Notes: a model not told the origin generated them from the sequence alone. A stretch of 64,000 nucleotides of DNA from Phycisphaerales bacterium Planc_01 (GCA_001603075.1 LVBB01000048.1:20732-84731); one strand, 5' to 3'. Shown: positions 43,542-53,163, counted from the first letter of the stretch. Made by a program: numbers and translations.

Positions 43542-46500
43542 ATGGCACGATCTATACGTTCAGGCAGTGGTGCGGATTTCACCAAGAAGGGCTGGCGTCG
43601 CCGGGTCCTCGCGCGTCTGGTGTTTGTTCCGGCCATCCTTGTCGGCGCGGTGGTCGTCCTGGGGTTATGGGTGGCCCGGGCGCTGCCCGGCATTGCGGCC
43701 GCGGAGATCAGCCGGTGGACCAGCACGCGGATTGAGATGGGGGCGTTCGACTTCGCCCGCAACGCGTCCGTCTCCATCGATGGTATGGTCATTCGTCCCG
43801 AGCGAGAAGACCTGTTCTACGACGACACGATTCTGCGAGCCAAGAGTGTCTATGCGAAGTTCAGCCTGAGCAGTTTGCTGCTGCTGTCGCCGCGGGTCAC
43901 CGAGATTCGCATCGAAGACTTCGTCGTGGATGTGCAGTGCGACCTGGACTCGGGCCGGTGGAACGTCGGCGGCTTGCGCCTGCGTCCGTCGGCAGGCAGG
44001 GCAGGACGGGTGCCGGTCGTCACCCTTCGGCAAGGACGGCTGCGGTACTGCAAGGTGGCCGGCGGGGAGGTGGAGGTCGTTACTTCCATACCCATCGAAG
44101 CCCAGTTTGGTCTTCCCGCTGCTGGCGGCACGGGCTACGGCTTCGAGATCAAGACGGCCAAGCTCTCCGGCGGCTATGGAGACAGTGCTCTTCGCGGCTC
44201 GTGGGGACGCGGGTGGTTCGAAGTGGCCGGGGGGGTGTCCTCGACCGATATCCCTTCCCTTGGACGGGCCTGGGCCATCGATCTGTTGGCCGCCGACCTG
44301 AGATACGATCCGTCGGGCGCCTACGAGCTGAACGTGCAGGTCAAAGATCTGCACAGCAAGCACAGCCCTGAAGTCAATGCCCTTCGTCTGGCATCAGGCG
44401 AGGCGATGCATCTGTCCGGGCCGGTTGCAGCGGCGCAGCGGTTCTTTGCCCGGTACCGTCCGTTCGGAAAGGTGGGGTCGATCGCTCTGGCGGCTCGCGG
44501 GCGCTTCGATGCGCTCCATGAGAGCGAGATTACCGGGACCGTGGTCTGCGAGGACCTCTCCGTCCGAGACAGCCGGTTTCCCTATGCGATCGACCATCTG
44601 GCCGGCACCGTGGATTTCTCGCAGTCGGGCGTGACGCTGAATCAGCTCAGGGGCAAACATGGAGATGTCAACATCCAGATTGACGGCTGGATCAGAGGTT
44701 TCGGGCAGGATCGGCAACACCAGTTCCTGATCGCCAGCGACAATATGGTGCTGGATGACGATCTGTATGCAGCGCTTCCGCCCGCGCAGAAGCAGGTATG
44801 GAATGCTTTCCAGCCGAGCGGCATCGCGGCGGTCGAGTATCGGCTGAATCGATCAAGCCCGTCGAACGGACACAGTCATATTGTCGTCGATCTGCGCGGG
44901 GTTGCGGCCACGTACCAGAAGTTTCCGTATCCTCTGAAAGGCATGACCGGGCGTCTGTACTTCGATCGCGCGAGCGTCGTTCTGACCGACGTCATTGCGA
45001 TCGGGGACGGGCGTCGAATTCGGCTGACGGGCGAAGTGGCCGGGCGAGATACCGCTCGGCCGATGGTTGCCATCACGATCGATGCCAACGATATCCCGTT
45101 GGACGCCACGTTGCGGCAGGCCCTGCCGGCGCCGTACGGGACGCTGACGAAACGGTTCGAAACCACCGGCACCGCCCACGTTCGTGCGAAGGTGTTCAGC
45201 CGCGACGATCCCAACCACGCCGATCCCATCGGCTTTACGGCCGATGTGTCCGTCAGGAATGCCACGGTGACGATGGATTCGTGGCCCCTGGTGGTTTCGG
45301 ACGTCTCGGCCGAAGCGTCTATCACACCCGACTCGGCGACGATCCGGGATGGCGTCGGCCGCTATCGCCAGAGCGAGGTCCGTCTGACGGGAGGCATGCA
45401 GTTCGCCAAAGGGGGCCGGCCGGGCCAATACCAGTTGACCGTGTCCACGAAGCAGACGCCGTTGGATGAGACGGTGGTCAGCCTGCTGCCCGAGGCCGTC
45501 CGTCGCCATGTCCTGGCGTTCCGTCCGGAAGGGGCGGTGGATGTGGCCATGGACTGGCGAAGGTCCAACGGCAACGAGCCGCCCGATTATGCCGTTTCGG
45601 TCACCTGTCTGGGGAACCGGATCGAGCATAAGAGCTTTCCGTACCCGCTGCACGACGTTCGCGGCACGATCCGGCTGGATGCGAAGGGAGTGGCATTCGA
45701 GGGAATCCAGGCGTCCCCGGCCCTGCAATCCGATCCTTCCCTGACTCCATCCGTGCGGGTCGATGGACACGTGAGCTTCTTGCCCGACAGCCGAGGCGAA
45801 GGGGCCTTCACTGTGCAGGCGCGCGATGTCCTCTTCACGCAGGCGTTGGGACAGTCGCTACCGGAGAGCCTCAGAGGGATCTACCATGATTCGGCGCCAA
45901 GGGGGCCGTTCGACCTCGATCTCGATACGCTGAAACTATCGGGGACGAACCCCCGATGTATTCAGGTCGGCGGGCGGATGGACCTCAAGACATGCAGCCT
46001 CAACGTCTCGGGTACCGGCGCGGAAGTGCGCGGAACCATCGACGTCGCGGCAATCTATGACACCGCGACCGGATTCTCGAACGGACGGATGCAGTTGGCC
46101 GCGGACCGGCTCAGCGTCAAGGGCAAGGATGTGACGGACCTGAATGCCGAGCTCAAGTATGATCCGAACAGCCGGACGTGGTCGGCGGAGAACTTTCTCG
46201 GCCGTTGCCACGGCGGTCGCCTCCTTGGCAACCTCCGGATCGAGCAGGTTGAGGCAGGGATCGTGGAGTACCTTGCGACGATTGGCCTGGTTCGGGTCGA
46301 TCTGAGGAAGTTCCTTCTGGGCGGAAGGCTCGATCAGGCGGCCGAGACGAACACCACCAGTGGGACGATGAATGCGACGCTGGGGCTGGGGGCTCGGATC
46401 GGCGATGGTTCGTCCCGTCTGGGGGTTTGTCGAGTCGATGTCGCGGACATGCAGGTTGGCAGGGTTTCGCCGCTGGCCACACTGCTGTCTGTGCTGAGCC

Positions 46501-46841
46501 TTACGGAGCCGGCGGATTACGCATTTGAGCGGATGCTGATCGAATCTTATCTCAGACGCCACAAGCTGTTGATCGGCACGTTCGACATGTCGGGACGCAA
46601 CCTGGCCTTCACCGGCAGCGGCAGCGTGGATTTGAGCGGCCGGGAGATTGCCCTGACGCTGACCGCTCGGGGCCGGCGCGTGGCGGCGGCGAAACCGTCG
46701 ATCTTCCAGTCGCTGACCGAGGGGCTCGGCGGCGCCGTCGTTCGCATGGAAGTCACTGGAACGGCCGACAATCCGAAAGTGGAGACGAAGGCCCTTCCGC
46801 TGATCGAGGACTCTCTGAAGATCCTCGGGACACCCCAATAG
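43542..46841 (+). CDS. Large AsmA/TamB/YhdP-like inner-membrane-anchored protein
   Basis: A 1,099-residue protein with one N-terminal membrane helix (about residues 26-48, LVFVPAILVGAVVVLGLWVA) and a huge periplasmic beta-rich remainder. Alternating short strands (such as LRYDPSGAYELNVQVKDL) and the C-terminal AsmA-like region (GTMNATLGLGARIGDGSS ... LTARGRRVAAA) fit the repeating-beta-groove bridge proteins of the AsmA clan, which in Gram-negatives carry phospholipid between membranes. Length is close to YhdP (about 1,270). Assignment to a particular AsmA subfamily is not possible by eye. It sits between purD and the sulfatase gene. Confidence 0.82.
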   Translation: MARSIRSGSGADFTKKGWRRRVLARLVFVPAILVGAVVVLGLWVARALPGIAAAEISRWTSTRIEMGAFDFARNASVSIDGMVIRPEREDLFYDDTILRAKSVYAKFSLSSLLLLSPRVTEIRIEDFVVDVQCDLDSGRWNVGGLRLRPSAGRAGRVPVVTLRQGRLRYCKVAGGEVEVVTSIPIEAQFGLPAAGGTGYGFEIKTAKLSGGYGDSALRGSWGRGWFEVAGGVSSTDIPSLGRAWAIDLLAADLRYDPSGAYELNVQVKDLHSKHSPEVNALRLASGEAMHLSGPVAAAQRFFARYRPFGKVGSIALAARGRFDALHESEITGTVVCEDLSVRDSRFPYAIDHLAGTVDFSQSGVTLNQLRGKHGDVNIQIDGWIRGFGQDRQHQFLIASDNMVLDDDLYAALPPAQKQVWNAFQPSGIAAVEYRLNRSSPSNGHSHIVVDLRGVAATYQKFPYPLKGMTGRLYFDRASVVLTDVIAIGDGRRIRLTGEVAGRDTARPMVAITIDANDIPLDATLRQALPAPYGTLTKRFETTGTAHVRAKVFSRDDPNHADPIGFTADVSVRNATVTMDSWPLVVSDVSAEASITPDSATIRDGVGRYRQSEVRLTGGMQFAKGGRPGQYQLTVSTKQTPLDETVVSLLPEAVRRHVLAFRPEGAVDVAMDWRRSNGNEPPDYAVSVTCLGNRIEHKSFPYPLHDVRGTIRLDAKGVAFEGIQASPALQSDPSLTPSVRVDGHVSFLPDSRGEGAFTVQARDVLFTQALGQSLPESLRGIYHDSAPRGPFDLDLDTLKLSGTNPRCIQVGGRMDLKTCSLNVSGTGAEVRGTIDVAAIYDTATGFSNGRMQLAADRLSVKGKDVTDLNAELKYDPNSRTWSAENFLGRCHGGRLLGNLRIEQVEAGIVEYLATIGLVRVDLRKFLLGGRLDQAAETNTTSGTMNATLGLGARIGDGSSRLGVCRVDVADMQVGRVSPLATLLSVLSLTEPADYAFERMLIESYLRRHKLLIGTFDMSGRNLAFTGSGSVDLSGREIALTLTARGRRVAAAKPSIFQSLTEGLGGAVVRMEVTGTADNPKVETKALPLIEDSLKILGTPQ

Positions 46842-46944
46842 AGCAACGCAGACGGACCCGATGGGAGGGTCCGCAACCTGTTTGAAGCGAAAGGCGGCCT
46901 GCTTCGAGCAGGCACCGCAATGGGCTCGCCGGTCGGGAGGCGAC

Positions 46945-49146
46945 ATGAGCGGCAATCTGAACCGACGCCGGTTCCTACAGATCGCATCAGGCTCTGTGGC
47001 AACAATGCTGCTGCCGGGACATTCGCTTCTCGCGCAGAGCGTTCGGAGGGCGGATCGCCCGAATTTCCTCTGGATCAGCACGGAAGACATCAGTCCGGAC
47101 CTGGGCTGCTATGGGGACGCCTACGCGGTGACGCCGAACGTGGATCGTCTCGCCTCTGAGGGTGTACGATATGACAACGTATTCGCCCATGCCGGCGTCT
47201 GCGCGCCGGTGCGGTCCGGGATCATCACAGGGATGTACCCAACGACGATCGGGACGCACCACATGCGCTGTGCGGGCGTGCCGCCCCATGAAGTCAAGTG
47301 CTTCCCTGAGTATCTCCGTGCGGCGGGCTACTACTGCACCAACAACTCCAAGACGGACTATCAGTTCGACCCTCCCCTGACGGCGTGGGACGAATCGAGC
47401 GGCAGCGCGCACTGGCGAAATCGTCCCAAGGACAATCCGTTCTTCGCGGTGATCAACTTCACGACCACGCACGAGAGCCAGATTCGCAATCGCAGCGAGG
47501 CGATGCTGACGCGACTGGCGAGTCTGAGTCCGACGGAGCGGCACAACCCGGCCAAGGCCCAGCTTCCACCGTACTACCCCGACACGCCCGAGGTCCGTCA
47601 GGACTGGGCGCAGTACTATGACATCATCACCCTGATGGACAAGCAGGTCGGGCAGGTGCTGGAAGACCTGGAACGGGACGGTCTGGCCGACGATACCATT
47701 GTGTGGTTCTGGGGCGATCACGGGCGCGGGCTTCCCCGCGCCAAGCGATGGATCTACGATTCGGGTCTTCGCGTTCCGCTGATCATTCGCGTCCCTGCGA
47801 AGTGGCGCAAGCTCGCCATGCCGGACAAGCCGCAGGCCGTCGGTCCCGGAACGATCAACGACGATCTGATCGCCTTCGTCGATTTCGCACCGACGATGCT
47901 CTCGCTGGCCGGAGTCGAGATCCCTTCGCACATGCAAGGCCGCGCGTTTCTGGGTCGGCGGAAGGCCAGGCCGCGGCAGTACATCTACGCCGCCCGCGAT
48001 CGCATGGACGAAGCCTACGAAGTGATTCGAGCCGTGCGGGACAAACGCTTCAAATACATCCGCAATTACATGTGGTACCTCACGCGGGCCCAGGACATCC
48101 GCTACATGAACGAGATGCCCACCATGCAGGCGATGCGCCGGCTCCATGCCGAGGGAGTGCTGGAAGGCCCCCCGAAACAGTATTTCGAGCCGACCAAGCC
48201 GATCGAAGAACTCTACGACACCGTCTCCGACCCCCACGAGATCCGGAATCTGGCCGGCGATCCCGCCTACGCGAAGGTGCTCGAACGGCTGCGGGCCGCC
48301 CATGAGAAATGGTATAAGGACACGCGAGACCTCGGTCTGATTCCCGAGCCGATCTTTGACGAGTGGAAGCGGCCCGGCGGGGAATTTGAAACGACATCCG
48401 CCCCTGTCGTTGTCAGGCGGACAGGGCGCTCGGCGGAGCGAGGTGCTGTGACGATCGCCTGTGCGACGCGCGGCGCTTCGGTCGCCTACCGGATCGGCGG
48501 CGATCCACAGAGTCGAACGGGCTGGTTGCTGTACGATCGCCCTGTACCGCTCGGGTTGGGGCAGACCTTGTATGCCAAGGCCTGCCGCATCGGATTTCGC
48601 GACAGCGATCTGATGACGTACAGGCTGGGCGATCCCCTGGCAAGGCGACCCGCTTCCCAGGGGGCCGGTCACTGGCAGGACAAGCTTGATGCCTCGAATC
48701 TGCGCAAGCGGCTCTGGAGACTCAAGGAGCTTGACTACAAAGGCGCCAATGCCGTGTATTCCTGCCTCCCCTATCTGGACGACGCAGAGCCTTCGATTCG
48801 ATACTGGGCGGTGGTCGGATTGCACGCCAGCGGAGGCTTCGCAGGGGACATCGCATTTGCGAGGTCGGCGGTGAAGGCCCGGCTGGTCGATTCATCCGTG
48901 GTGGTGCGCATCGCGGCCGCTCATGCGCTGTGCGACTGGGGCGCCGAGGCGGATGGCCTGCCCGTACTGACGGCGGCGCTGAAACACCCGACCGACAAGG
49001 CCCGCATGTTCGCCATTGTGGCGCTCGACAGGCTTGGACCGAAAGCTGCCCCGGTGCTGGACCATATCCGAGTGGCCGCGGAAGACGCCGATGACTATGT
49101 CAAGCGCGTTGCCCTGACGGTGCTGAACCGCTTCGACGCGGTATGA
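46945..49146 (+). CDS. Tat-exported type I sulfatase with C-terminal sandwich and HEAT repeats
   Basis: A 733-residue protein started by ATG 46945 behind GGGAGG; the frame extends upstream without support. The N-terminus has a twin-arginine signal (NRRRFLQIASG). The sulfatase domain follows with DxS-type metal ligands (WISTEDISPDLGCYG), formylglycine motif CAPVR (Cys86 would be oxidised to formylglycine) and FWGDHGRG. After about residue 500 there is a chitobiase-type sandwich (AVTIACATRGASVAYRIGG ... LYAKACRIGF), then HEAT-like repeats (residues about 610-733, SIRYWAVVGLHAS...VRIAAAHALCDWG). HEAT tails occur in planctomycete sulfatases. It desulfates sulfated polysaccharides; the substrate is unknown. 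Confidence 0.9.
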   Translation: MSGNLNRRRFLQIASGSVATMLLPGHSLLAQSVRRADRPNFLWISTEDISPDLGCYGDAYAVTPNVDRLASEGVRYDNVFAHAGVCAPVRSGIITGMYPTTIGTHHMRCAGVPPHEVKCFPEYLRAAGYYCTNNSKTDYQFDPPLTAWDESSGSAHWRNRPKDNPFFAVINFTTTHESQIRNRSEAMLTRLASLSPTERHNPAKAQLPPYYPDTPEVRQDWAQYYDIITLMDKQVGQVLEDLERDGLADDTIVWFWGDHGRGLPRAKRWIYDSGLRVPLIIRVPAKWRKLAMPDKPQAVGPGTINDDLIAFVDFAPTMLSLAGVEIPSHMQGRAFLGRRKARPRQYIYAARDRMDEAYEVIRAVRDKRFKYIRNYMWYLTRAQDIRYMNEMPTMQAMRRLHAEGVLEGPPKQYFEPTKPIEELYDTVSDPHEIRNLAGDPAYAKVLERLRAAHEKWYKDTRDLGLIPEPIFDEWKRPGGEFETTSAPVVVRRTGRSAERGAVTIACATRGASVAYRIGGDPQSRTGWLLYDRPVPLGLGQTLYAKACRIGFRDSDLMTYRLGDPLARRPASQGAGHWQDKLDASNLRKRLWRLKELDYKGANAVYSCLPYLDDAEPSIRYWAVVGLHASGGFAGDIAFARSAVKARLVDSSVVVRIAAAHALCDWGAEADGLPVLTAALKHPTDKARMFAIVALDRLGPKAAPVLDHIRVAAEDADDYVKRVALTVLNRFDAV

Positions 49147-49195
49147 CCGTGCGGCAAGGCACCTCCCGGGCCTCGCGGAGAATGCCCGATCCATT

Positions 49196-49837
49196 CTACG
49201 GTTTCGGGCCTGCCGGCCTTTTGCGGAAGGCGAGGACGCGAATGGTCCTTTGGTCGCAAATGTACTTGCGTTCGTAGTTGGTCCCGGTCCGTTCGCCGTC
49301 TGCGGCCCCGGCCGGACGCACGAACTCGATCTCTTCCAGTTCGCTGCGAAACGCCGATGCCACCTCCTGCATCTGCTCGAAGTAGCCTTCATGATCGGTC
49401 GCCAACTGGATCGTGCCGCCCGGTTTGAGCCGTTCGATCAGCATGGCCATATTGTCCTTCCGGACGAAGCGCCGCTTGTGATGCCGCTTCTTCGGCCAGG
49501 GGTCGGGGAAGTAAACGTGAAAGCCGGCGACCGATTCGGCCGGCACGCGGTCTCGAAGGAACGCCGACGCGTCCGCTCGAATTATGCGGACGTTTGTCAG
49601 GCCCCACCGGCCCAGACGATCCACCGCATGGCGGCAATACTTGTTCGCCCATTCGATCCCCAGGAAGTCGACATCGGGATATGCCTTGGCCTCCTGGACG
49701 AGAAAAGTCCCCTTGCCCGATCCGATTTCGATATGAACGGGTCCCTCTCGTCCGAAAACTCGGGCGAAATCGATGGGCTCCGTCAAAACATCAGGTTTCA
49801 ACGCAATCGTGTCGTATTCTTTCAGTGTACGTTTCAT
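49196..49837 (-). CDS. trmB: tRNA (guanine-46-N7)-methyltransferase
   Basis: A 213-residue SAM-dependent methyltransferase forming m7G46 in tRNA. Motif I is IEIGSGKGTF, then LGIEWANKY, and the TrmB signature FPDPWPKKRHHKRR follows with catalytic Asp, ending in GTNYERKY (TrmB C-terminal motif TxYE). The frame is open to 49975; ATG 49837 is chosen because the conserved part begins there and a good promoter with consensus TATAAT lies 60 nt upstream. No Shine-Dalgarno is visible. It converges with the sulfatase gene (49-bp gap). Confidence 0.94.
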   Translation of the reverse strand: MKRTLKEYDTIALKPDVLTEPIDFARVFGREGPVHIEIGSGKGTFLVQEAKAYPDVDFLGIEWANKYCRHAVDRLGRWGLTNVRIIRADASAFLRDRVPAESVAGFHVYFPDPWPKKRHHKRRFVRKDNMAMLIERLKPGGTIQLATDHEGYFEQMQEVASAFRSELEEIEFVRPAGAADGERTGTNYERKYICDQRTIRVLAFRKRPAGPKP

Positions 49838-49894
49838 CGTTTCATCGTGTTCAAAACAGCGAATCCGGTGCCCTATGGTAGGTTTTGGCCACGC

Positions 49895-49923
49895 ATTATA
49901 GAAGAAGCCGGAAGTGGCGTGAA
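49895..49923 (-). promoter_or_regulatory. Promoter for trmB
   Basis: On the minus strand TTCACG (49918-49923), 17-bp spacer, consensus TATAAT (49895-49900). The start site would be about 50 nt before the trmB ATG. Confidence 0.65.
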
Positions 49924-50061
49924 GGCGTGAATAAATTTCTCCTACCGGCGTTACTAAAGTGGCGCATACGGGCACACGATGAATAGGCAGGTGAACTCTT
50001 TTGTGGGCCGTGTGTGTTCCTGAGCCAGGGAAACCGGACGGTGCGGAAAGGAAGTTGAAGG

Positions 50062-50763
50062 ATGATACTTCAAATGGTCAGGGCAAAACGGAGGCAGGTT
50101 CTCGTCGATATCAATACGCAGAGAGACTACCTCCTGGCCGACGGCGGCGCTTGCATCCGGAACCACCGCAGGGTATTGGCTCACATCCGTCGGATGATGG
50201 CTTGGGCCCGGCGACGCGAGATCCCGATCATCTCGACGTGTGAGGTCTACCCCGACAGCAACAACGGCGACCCGAGGTACTGCGTCGACGGCACCCCCGG
50301 TCAGGAGAAGATCAGCTACACGTTGATGCCGAACCGGATCAGCTTCCCGGCCGACGGCAATACGGACCTGCCGCGCGACATGCTCCGTCGCTATCAGCAG
50401 GTGGTGCTCCACAAGCGGTGCGTGGACCCGTTCGACGAACCTCGAATCGACCGCCTGCTCAGCGAGGTCTGTGCGGCCGAGTTCATCCTTGTCGGCGCTT
50501 GTGCCGAGGGGGCGGTCAAAGCGGCGGCCCTGGGCCTTCTCCAACGGGACAAGCGGGTGGCTGTCATCGTCGATGCCGTCGGCTACCACGACAATCGCGA
50601 GGCGAAGATGGCGTTCCGCAAGATGGAGGCCAAAGGGGCCCGGCTGGTCGAGACACGCCGCCTGGCCGGCTCGTCGCATCTGCGGCAGGTCGGCTGCTGC
50701 CACTGTGAAAGCTGTCAGCGTCTGGGGCAGCGGATCGCGGTCGGCGACGCCGACGAGAATTGA
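50062..50763 (+). CDS. Isochorismatase-like cysteine hydrolase with cysteine-rich tail
   Basis: A 233-residue cytosolic protein of the isochorismatase-like superfamily. The presumed triad is visible: Asp16 (VLVDINTQRDYL), Lys (VVLHKRCVDPF) and the nucleophile Cys in VGACAEGAV. The family covers nicotinamidases, N-carbamoylsarcosine amidases and isochorismatases; the substrate cannot be read from the sequence. It differs from the simplest members by a C-terminal extension ending in CCHCESC, four cysteines in seven residues, a possible metal-binding knuckle. The gene stands alone between trmB (divergent) and the cyclophilin. Confidence 0.85.
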   Translation: MILQMVRAKRRQVLVDINTQRDYLLADGGACIRNHRRVLAHIRRMMAWARRREIPIISTCEVYPDSNNGDPRYCVDGTPGQEKISYTLMPNRISFPADGNTDLPRDMLRRYQQVVLHKRCVDPFDEPRIDRLLSEVCAAEFILVGACAEGAVKAAALGLLQRDKRVAVIVDAVGYHDNREAKMAFRKMEAKGARLVETRRLAGSSHLRQVGCCHCESCQRLGQRIAVGDADEN

Positions 50764-50966
50764 CGGTTCCTCCCGCATCCGCGGCAGTGGCCTTTCCGTT
50801 TCTCCTCGCCGACTCTCCATCTCTTTCCGGCCCGAAGAAGGCTCCCTCCTCTTGTCCGTCGAAGCCCCCATTTCGCCGATTCCAGAGCTCCGATCCACCC
50901 CTCTTGTGGAGGGGATGGCCCAATTGTGGCTTCCCACGTGTCCGGGTTCTCCGGCCCAACAGAACG

Positions 50967-50996
50967 CTGGCAAAAGGCCCTGGAATTCGCTATAAT
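50967..50996 (+). promoter_or_regulatory. Promoter for the cyclophilin gene
   Basis: CTGGCA (50967-50972), 18-bp spacer, consensus TATAAT (50991-50996), about 50 nt before ATG 51044. The -10 box is perfect, the -35 only moderate. Confidence 0.6.
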
Positions 50997-51043
50997 AGGT
51001 TCGTTCGGACAAGACAAACAGGCCTGTTTACGAAGGAGAACAT

Positions 51044-51883
51044 ATGAATCGGATGGCAGCGATGACCCTCGTTCTTTGTTTCGGTGCAATACTGACGGCG
51101 GCCGAGTCGAATGAGCCGGCGCCCGATCCGCATTGCCTCATCAAGACCAATCACGGCGATATCGTTGTGAGATTGTTCGCCACGGAGGCCCCGAAGACCG
51201 TTGAGAATTTCCTGGGCCTGGCCGAAGGGGCCAAGGTGTTCATCGATCCGGCCACCAAACACAAGGTCCGAAAGGCCTACTACAACGGCCTGACCTTTCA
51301 TCGCGTCATCAAGGGATTCATGATCCAGGGCGGCTGCCCGCTCGGGAACGGCGAGGGGGGGCCGGGCTATCAGTTCGAGGATGAGATCAACGCCGACGCC
51401 CTCGGACTGGACAAGCTCAAGGTCCTGGACGAGCAGGGCCGCCCCCACCCGTGGCTTACCATTCGGTCGCAGGAGGATTTCAATAACGCCGTGCTCCGTC
51501 CGCTGTTCCGGGTGATGGGCATTACCACCAACGAGCAACTCGCCGAGCGGCAGCAGGAGGTGAACGATCGCGTTCACGCGATGAGTCTCAAGGATGTCTA
51601 CGTCAACCAGGGATACCGGTATGACGACAAGCTCAAATCCCACGCCCCCAAACGGGGCAGTGTCGCAATGGCCAACGCCGGGCCGAACACGAACGGCTCG
51701 CAGTTCTTCATCAATCTCGCTGATACGCCCTGGCTGACGGGCAAGCACACCGTCTTCGGCGAGGTGGTCAAAGGCATGGACATCGTGGACCGCATCGGCG
51801 AGGTGCCGGTCACCAACATGCATCTGCCGATCGATCCCGTCCGGATCATCTCGGTTCAGCGCATCGCGCCCGAGAAGAAATAG
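51044..51883 (+). CDS. Exported cyclophilin-type peptidyl-prolyl isomerase with a large insertion
   Basis: A 279-residue PPIase with a signal peptide (to about TAAES, residue 22) and AAGGAG before the ATG. Cyclophilin motifs: TVENFLGLAEG, LTFHRVIKGFMIQGG (catalytic Arg), then GSVAMANAGPNTNGSQFFI and FGEVVKGMDIVD. Between GYQFEDEI and the AMAN motif lies an insertion of about 85 residues (roughly residues 110-205) that is absent from compact bacterial cyclophilins and reads as mostly helical. Periplasmic protein folding is the expected role. Confidence 0.93.
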   Translation: MNRMAAMTLVLCFGAILTAAESNEPAPDPHCLIKTNHGDIVVRLFATEAPKTVENFLGLAEGAKVFIDPATKHKVRKAYYNGLTFHRVIKGFMIQGGCPLGNGEGGPGYQFEDEINADALGLDKLKVLDEQGRPHPWLTIRSQEDFNNAVLRPLFRVMGITTNEQLAERQQEVNDRVHAMSLKDVYVNQGYRYDDKLKSHAPKRGSVAMANAGPNTNGSQFFINLADTPWLTGKHTVFGEVVKGMDIVDRIGEVPVTNMHLPIDPVRIISVQRIAPEKK

Positions 51884-51925
51884 GTATTCTGGTCGCCTTC
51901 ATCGGCCTCAACGACGGCGGCAAGC

Positions 51926-52489
51926 TCAGCGACTGAAATCCGCGCTGGGAACCTCGCGGACGGCCGGATCGACGTTGAAGTAGTCCTCGCCCTGGAAGCC
52001 AAAGACGCCCGCGATGAGGTTGCTCGGGAACGTTTCGCACTTGTTGCGGTAGTCGCGGACGTTGCCGTTGAAGAACCGCCGGGCCGCCTGAATCCGGTCT
52101 TCCGTATTGACCAGTTCCTTCTGGAGTTCGAGGAAGTTGCGGTCGGCCTTCAGTTGCGGGTAGTTTTCCACGACGAGCATCAGCTTCTGCAAGGCCGCCA
52201 CCAGTTGGTTTTCATCGGCCGCCTGCTGCGTCGGGCTGCCGTGGCTGGCCATGCATTGGGCCCGCAGTTGCGTGATGCGATCGAAGACCTCCTTCTCATG
52301 TGCCGCGTAGCCTTTGACCGTAGCGACCAGGTTGGGCACCAGCTCATACCGGCGTTTCAGTTCCGTGTCGATATTGGCCCAGGCGTCGCGAATGTGGTTG
52401 CGCAGCGCCACGAGCGCGTTGTAGATCAACACCACGTACAGGATCGGCAAGAGAAAGACTGCCGCGATGATGGCGAACGGGACCCACAT
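51926..52489 (-). CDS. lemA: LemA-family membrane protein
   Basis: A 187-residue LemA protein: N-terminal membrane helix (residues 3-25, PFAIIAAVFLLPILYVVLIYN), then the LemA helical bundle with signatures NALVALRNHIRDAWANIDTE, RRYELVPNLVATVKGYA, and NTEDRIQAARRFFNGNVRDYR. ATG 52489 has CGGAG at 6-nt spacing. The upstream gene's stop (52492) is only 2 bp away, so the two are translationally coupled. LemA proteins anchor in the cytoplasmic membrane with the bundle outside; the exact role is unclear. Confidence 0.92.
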   Translation of the reverse strand: MWVPFAIIAAVFLLPILYVVLIYNALVALRNHIRDAWANIDTELKRRYELVPNLVATVKGYAAHEKEVFDRITQLRAQCMASHGSPTQQAADENQLVAALQKLMLVVENYPQLKADRNFLELQKELVNTEDRIQAARRFFNGNVRDYRNKCETFPSNLIAGVFGFQGEDYFNVDPAVREVPSADFSR

Positions 52490-52491
52490 AA

Positions 52492-53163
52492 TCAACTCCG
52501 TGCAAACAGGTATTCGGGCAGCAGGGACCGGACCTGGATCAGTCTCTGCAGGTTGGGTTCGATCTGTTCGGGTTTCAGTCTCCGGCTGAACGAGATGGCC
52601 AGGGCATCGCGTTCGATCTCGATCGTCAGGTCGGGATGGGCCAGCAGATACTCGATCATCTTTGCGTTGCACACATCATAGGCGAATTTCTTGTCCTTCG
52701 AGCGGACGCAGAACTTGCGGCTGAACTCGTGCGATTCGAAGTCGATGTCGTCGTAGCCGAACGCCTGGGCGATCTTGGAGAAGAAGCCCTCGGGCCCGAT
52801 CGTCAGTTCCGGGAACGAGGCCGGCAGGCGCAGGACGAAGAACGAGAAGTAGTGATGGTGCGTCTGACGACGTCCCTTGGAATCGGTCGAATGGGTCTCG
52901 TAGTGATAGTCGAACGCCGTGGTGTCATGGTCCTGATAGCGGCCCGATAGAATGTTGAACGCGTAGCGATTGGAGCCCTGGCGCAGCTTGTCGAGGAACT
53001 CGAAGCGGCGAGCCAGGTCCCGGTCTTTGCCCGGGTCGAAGTGCAGGCCCAGCCGGGCCGCCAGAGCGAGCATCTCTTCCCGACGCTTCTTGGTGCTGAG
53101 GTGGCCCAGGATCGCCCCGACGACGATCAGTGCAATTACTGCCACGATGACGACAACCGGCAT
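52492..53163 (-). CDS. LemA-associated membrane protein of unknown function (DUF3137-like)
   Basis: A 223-residue protein with one N-terminal membrane helix (residues 3-24, VVVIVAVIALIVVGAILGHL) and a soluble alpha/beta part (RRFEFLDKLRQGSNRYAFNI ... FSFFVLRLPASFPELTI ... FCVRSKDKKFAYDVC). It is directly upstream of lemA and abuts it (2 bp). This gene pair occurs in several phyla, where the partner is often annotated DUF3137; the match here is by layout and general character, not by a firm motif. It diverges from pyruvate kinase (186-bp gap). Confidence 0.68.
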   Translation of the reverse strand: MPVVVIVAVIALIVVGAILGHLSTKKRREEMLALAARLGLHFDPGKDRDLARRFEFLDKLRQGSNRYAFNILSGRYQDHDTTAFDYHYETHSTDSKGRRQTHHHYFSFFVLRLPASFPELTIGPEGFFSKIAQAFGYDDIDFESHEFSRKFCVRSKDKKFAYDVCNAKMIEYLLAHPDLTIEIERDALAISFSRRLKPEQIEPNLQRLIQVRSLLPEYLFARS

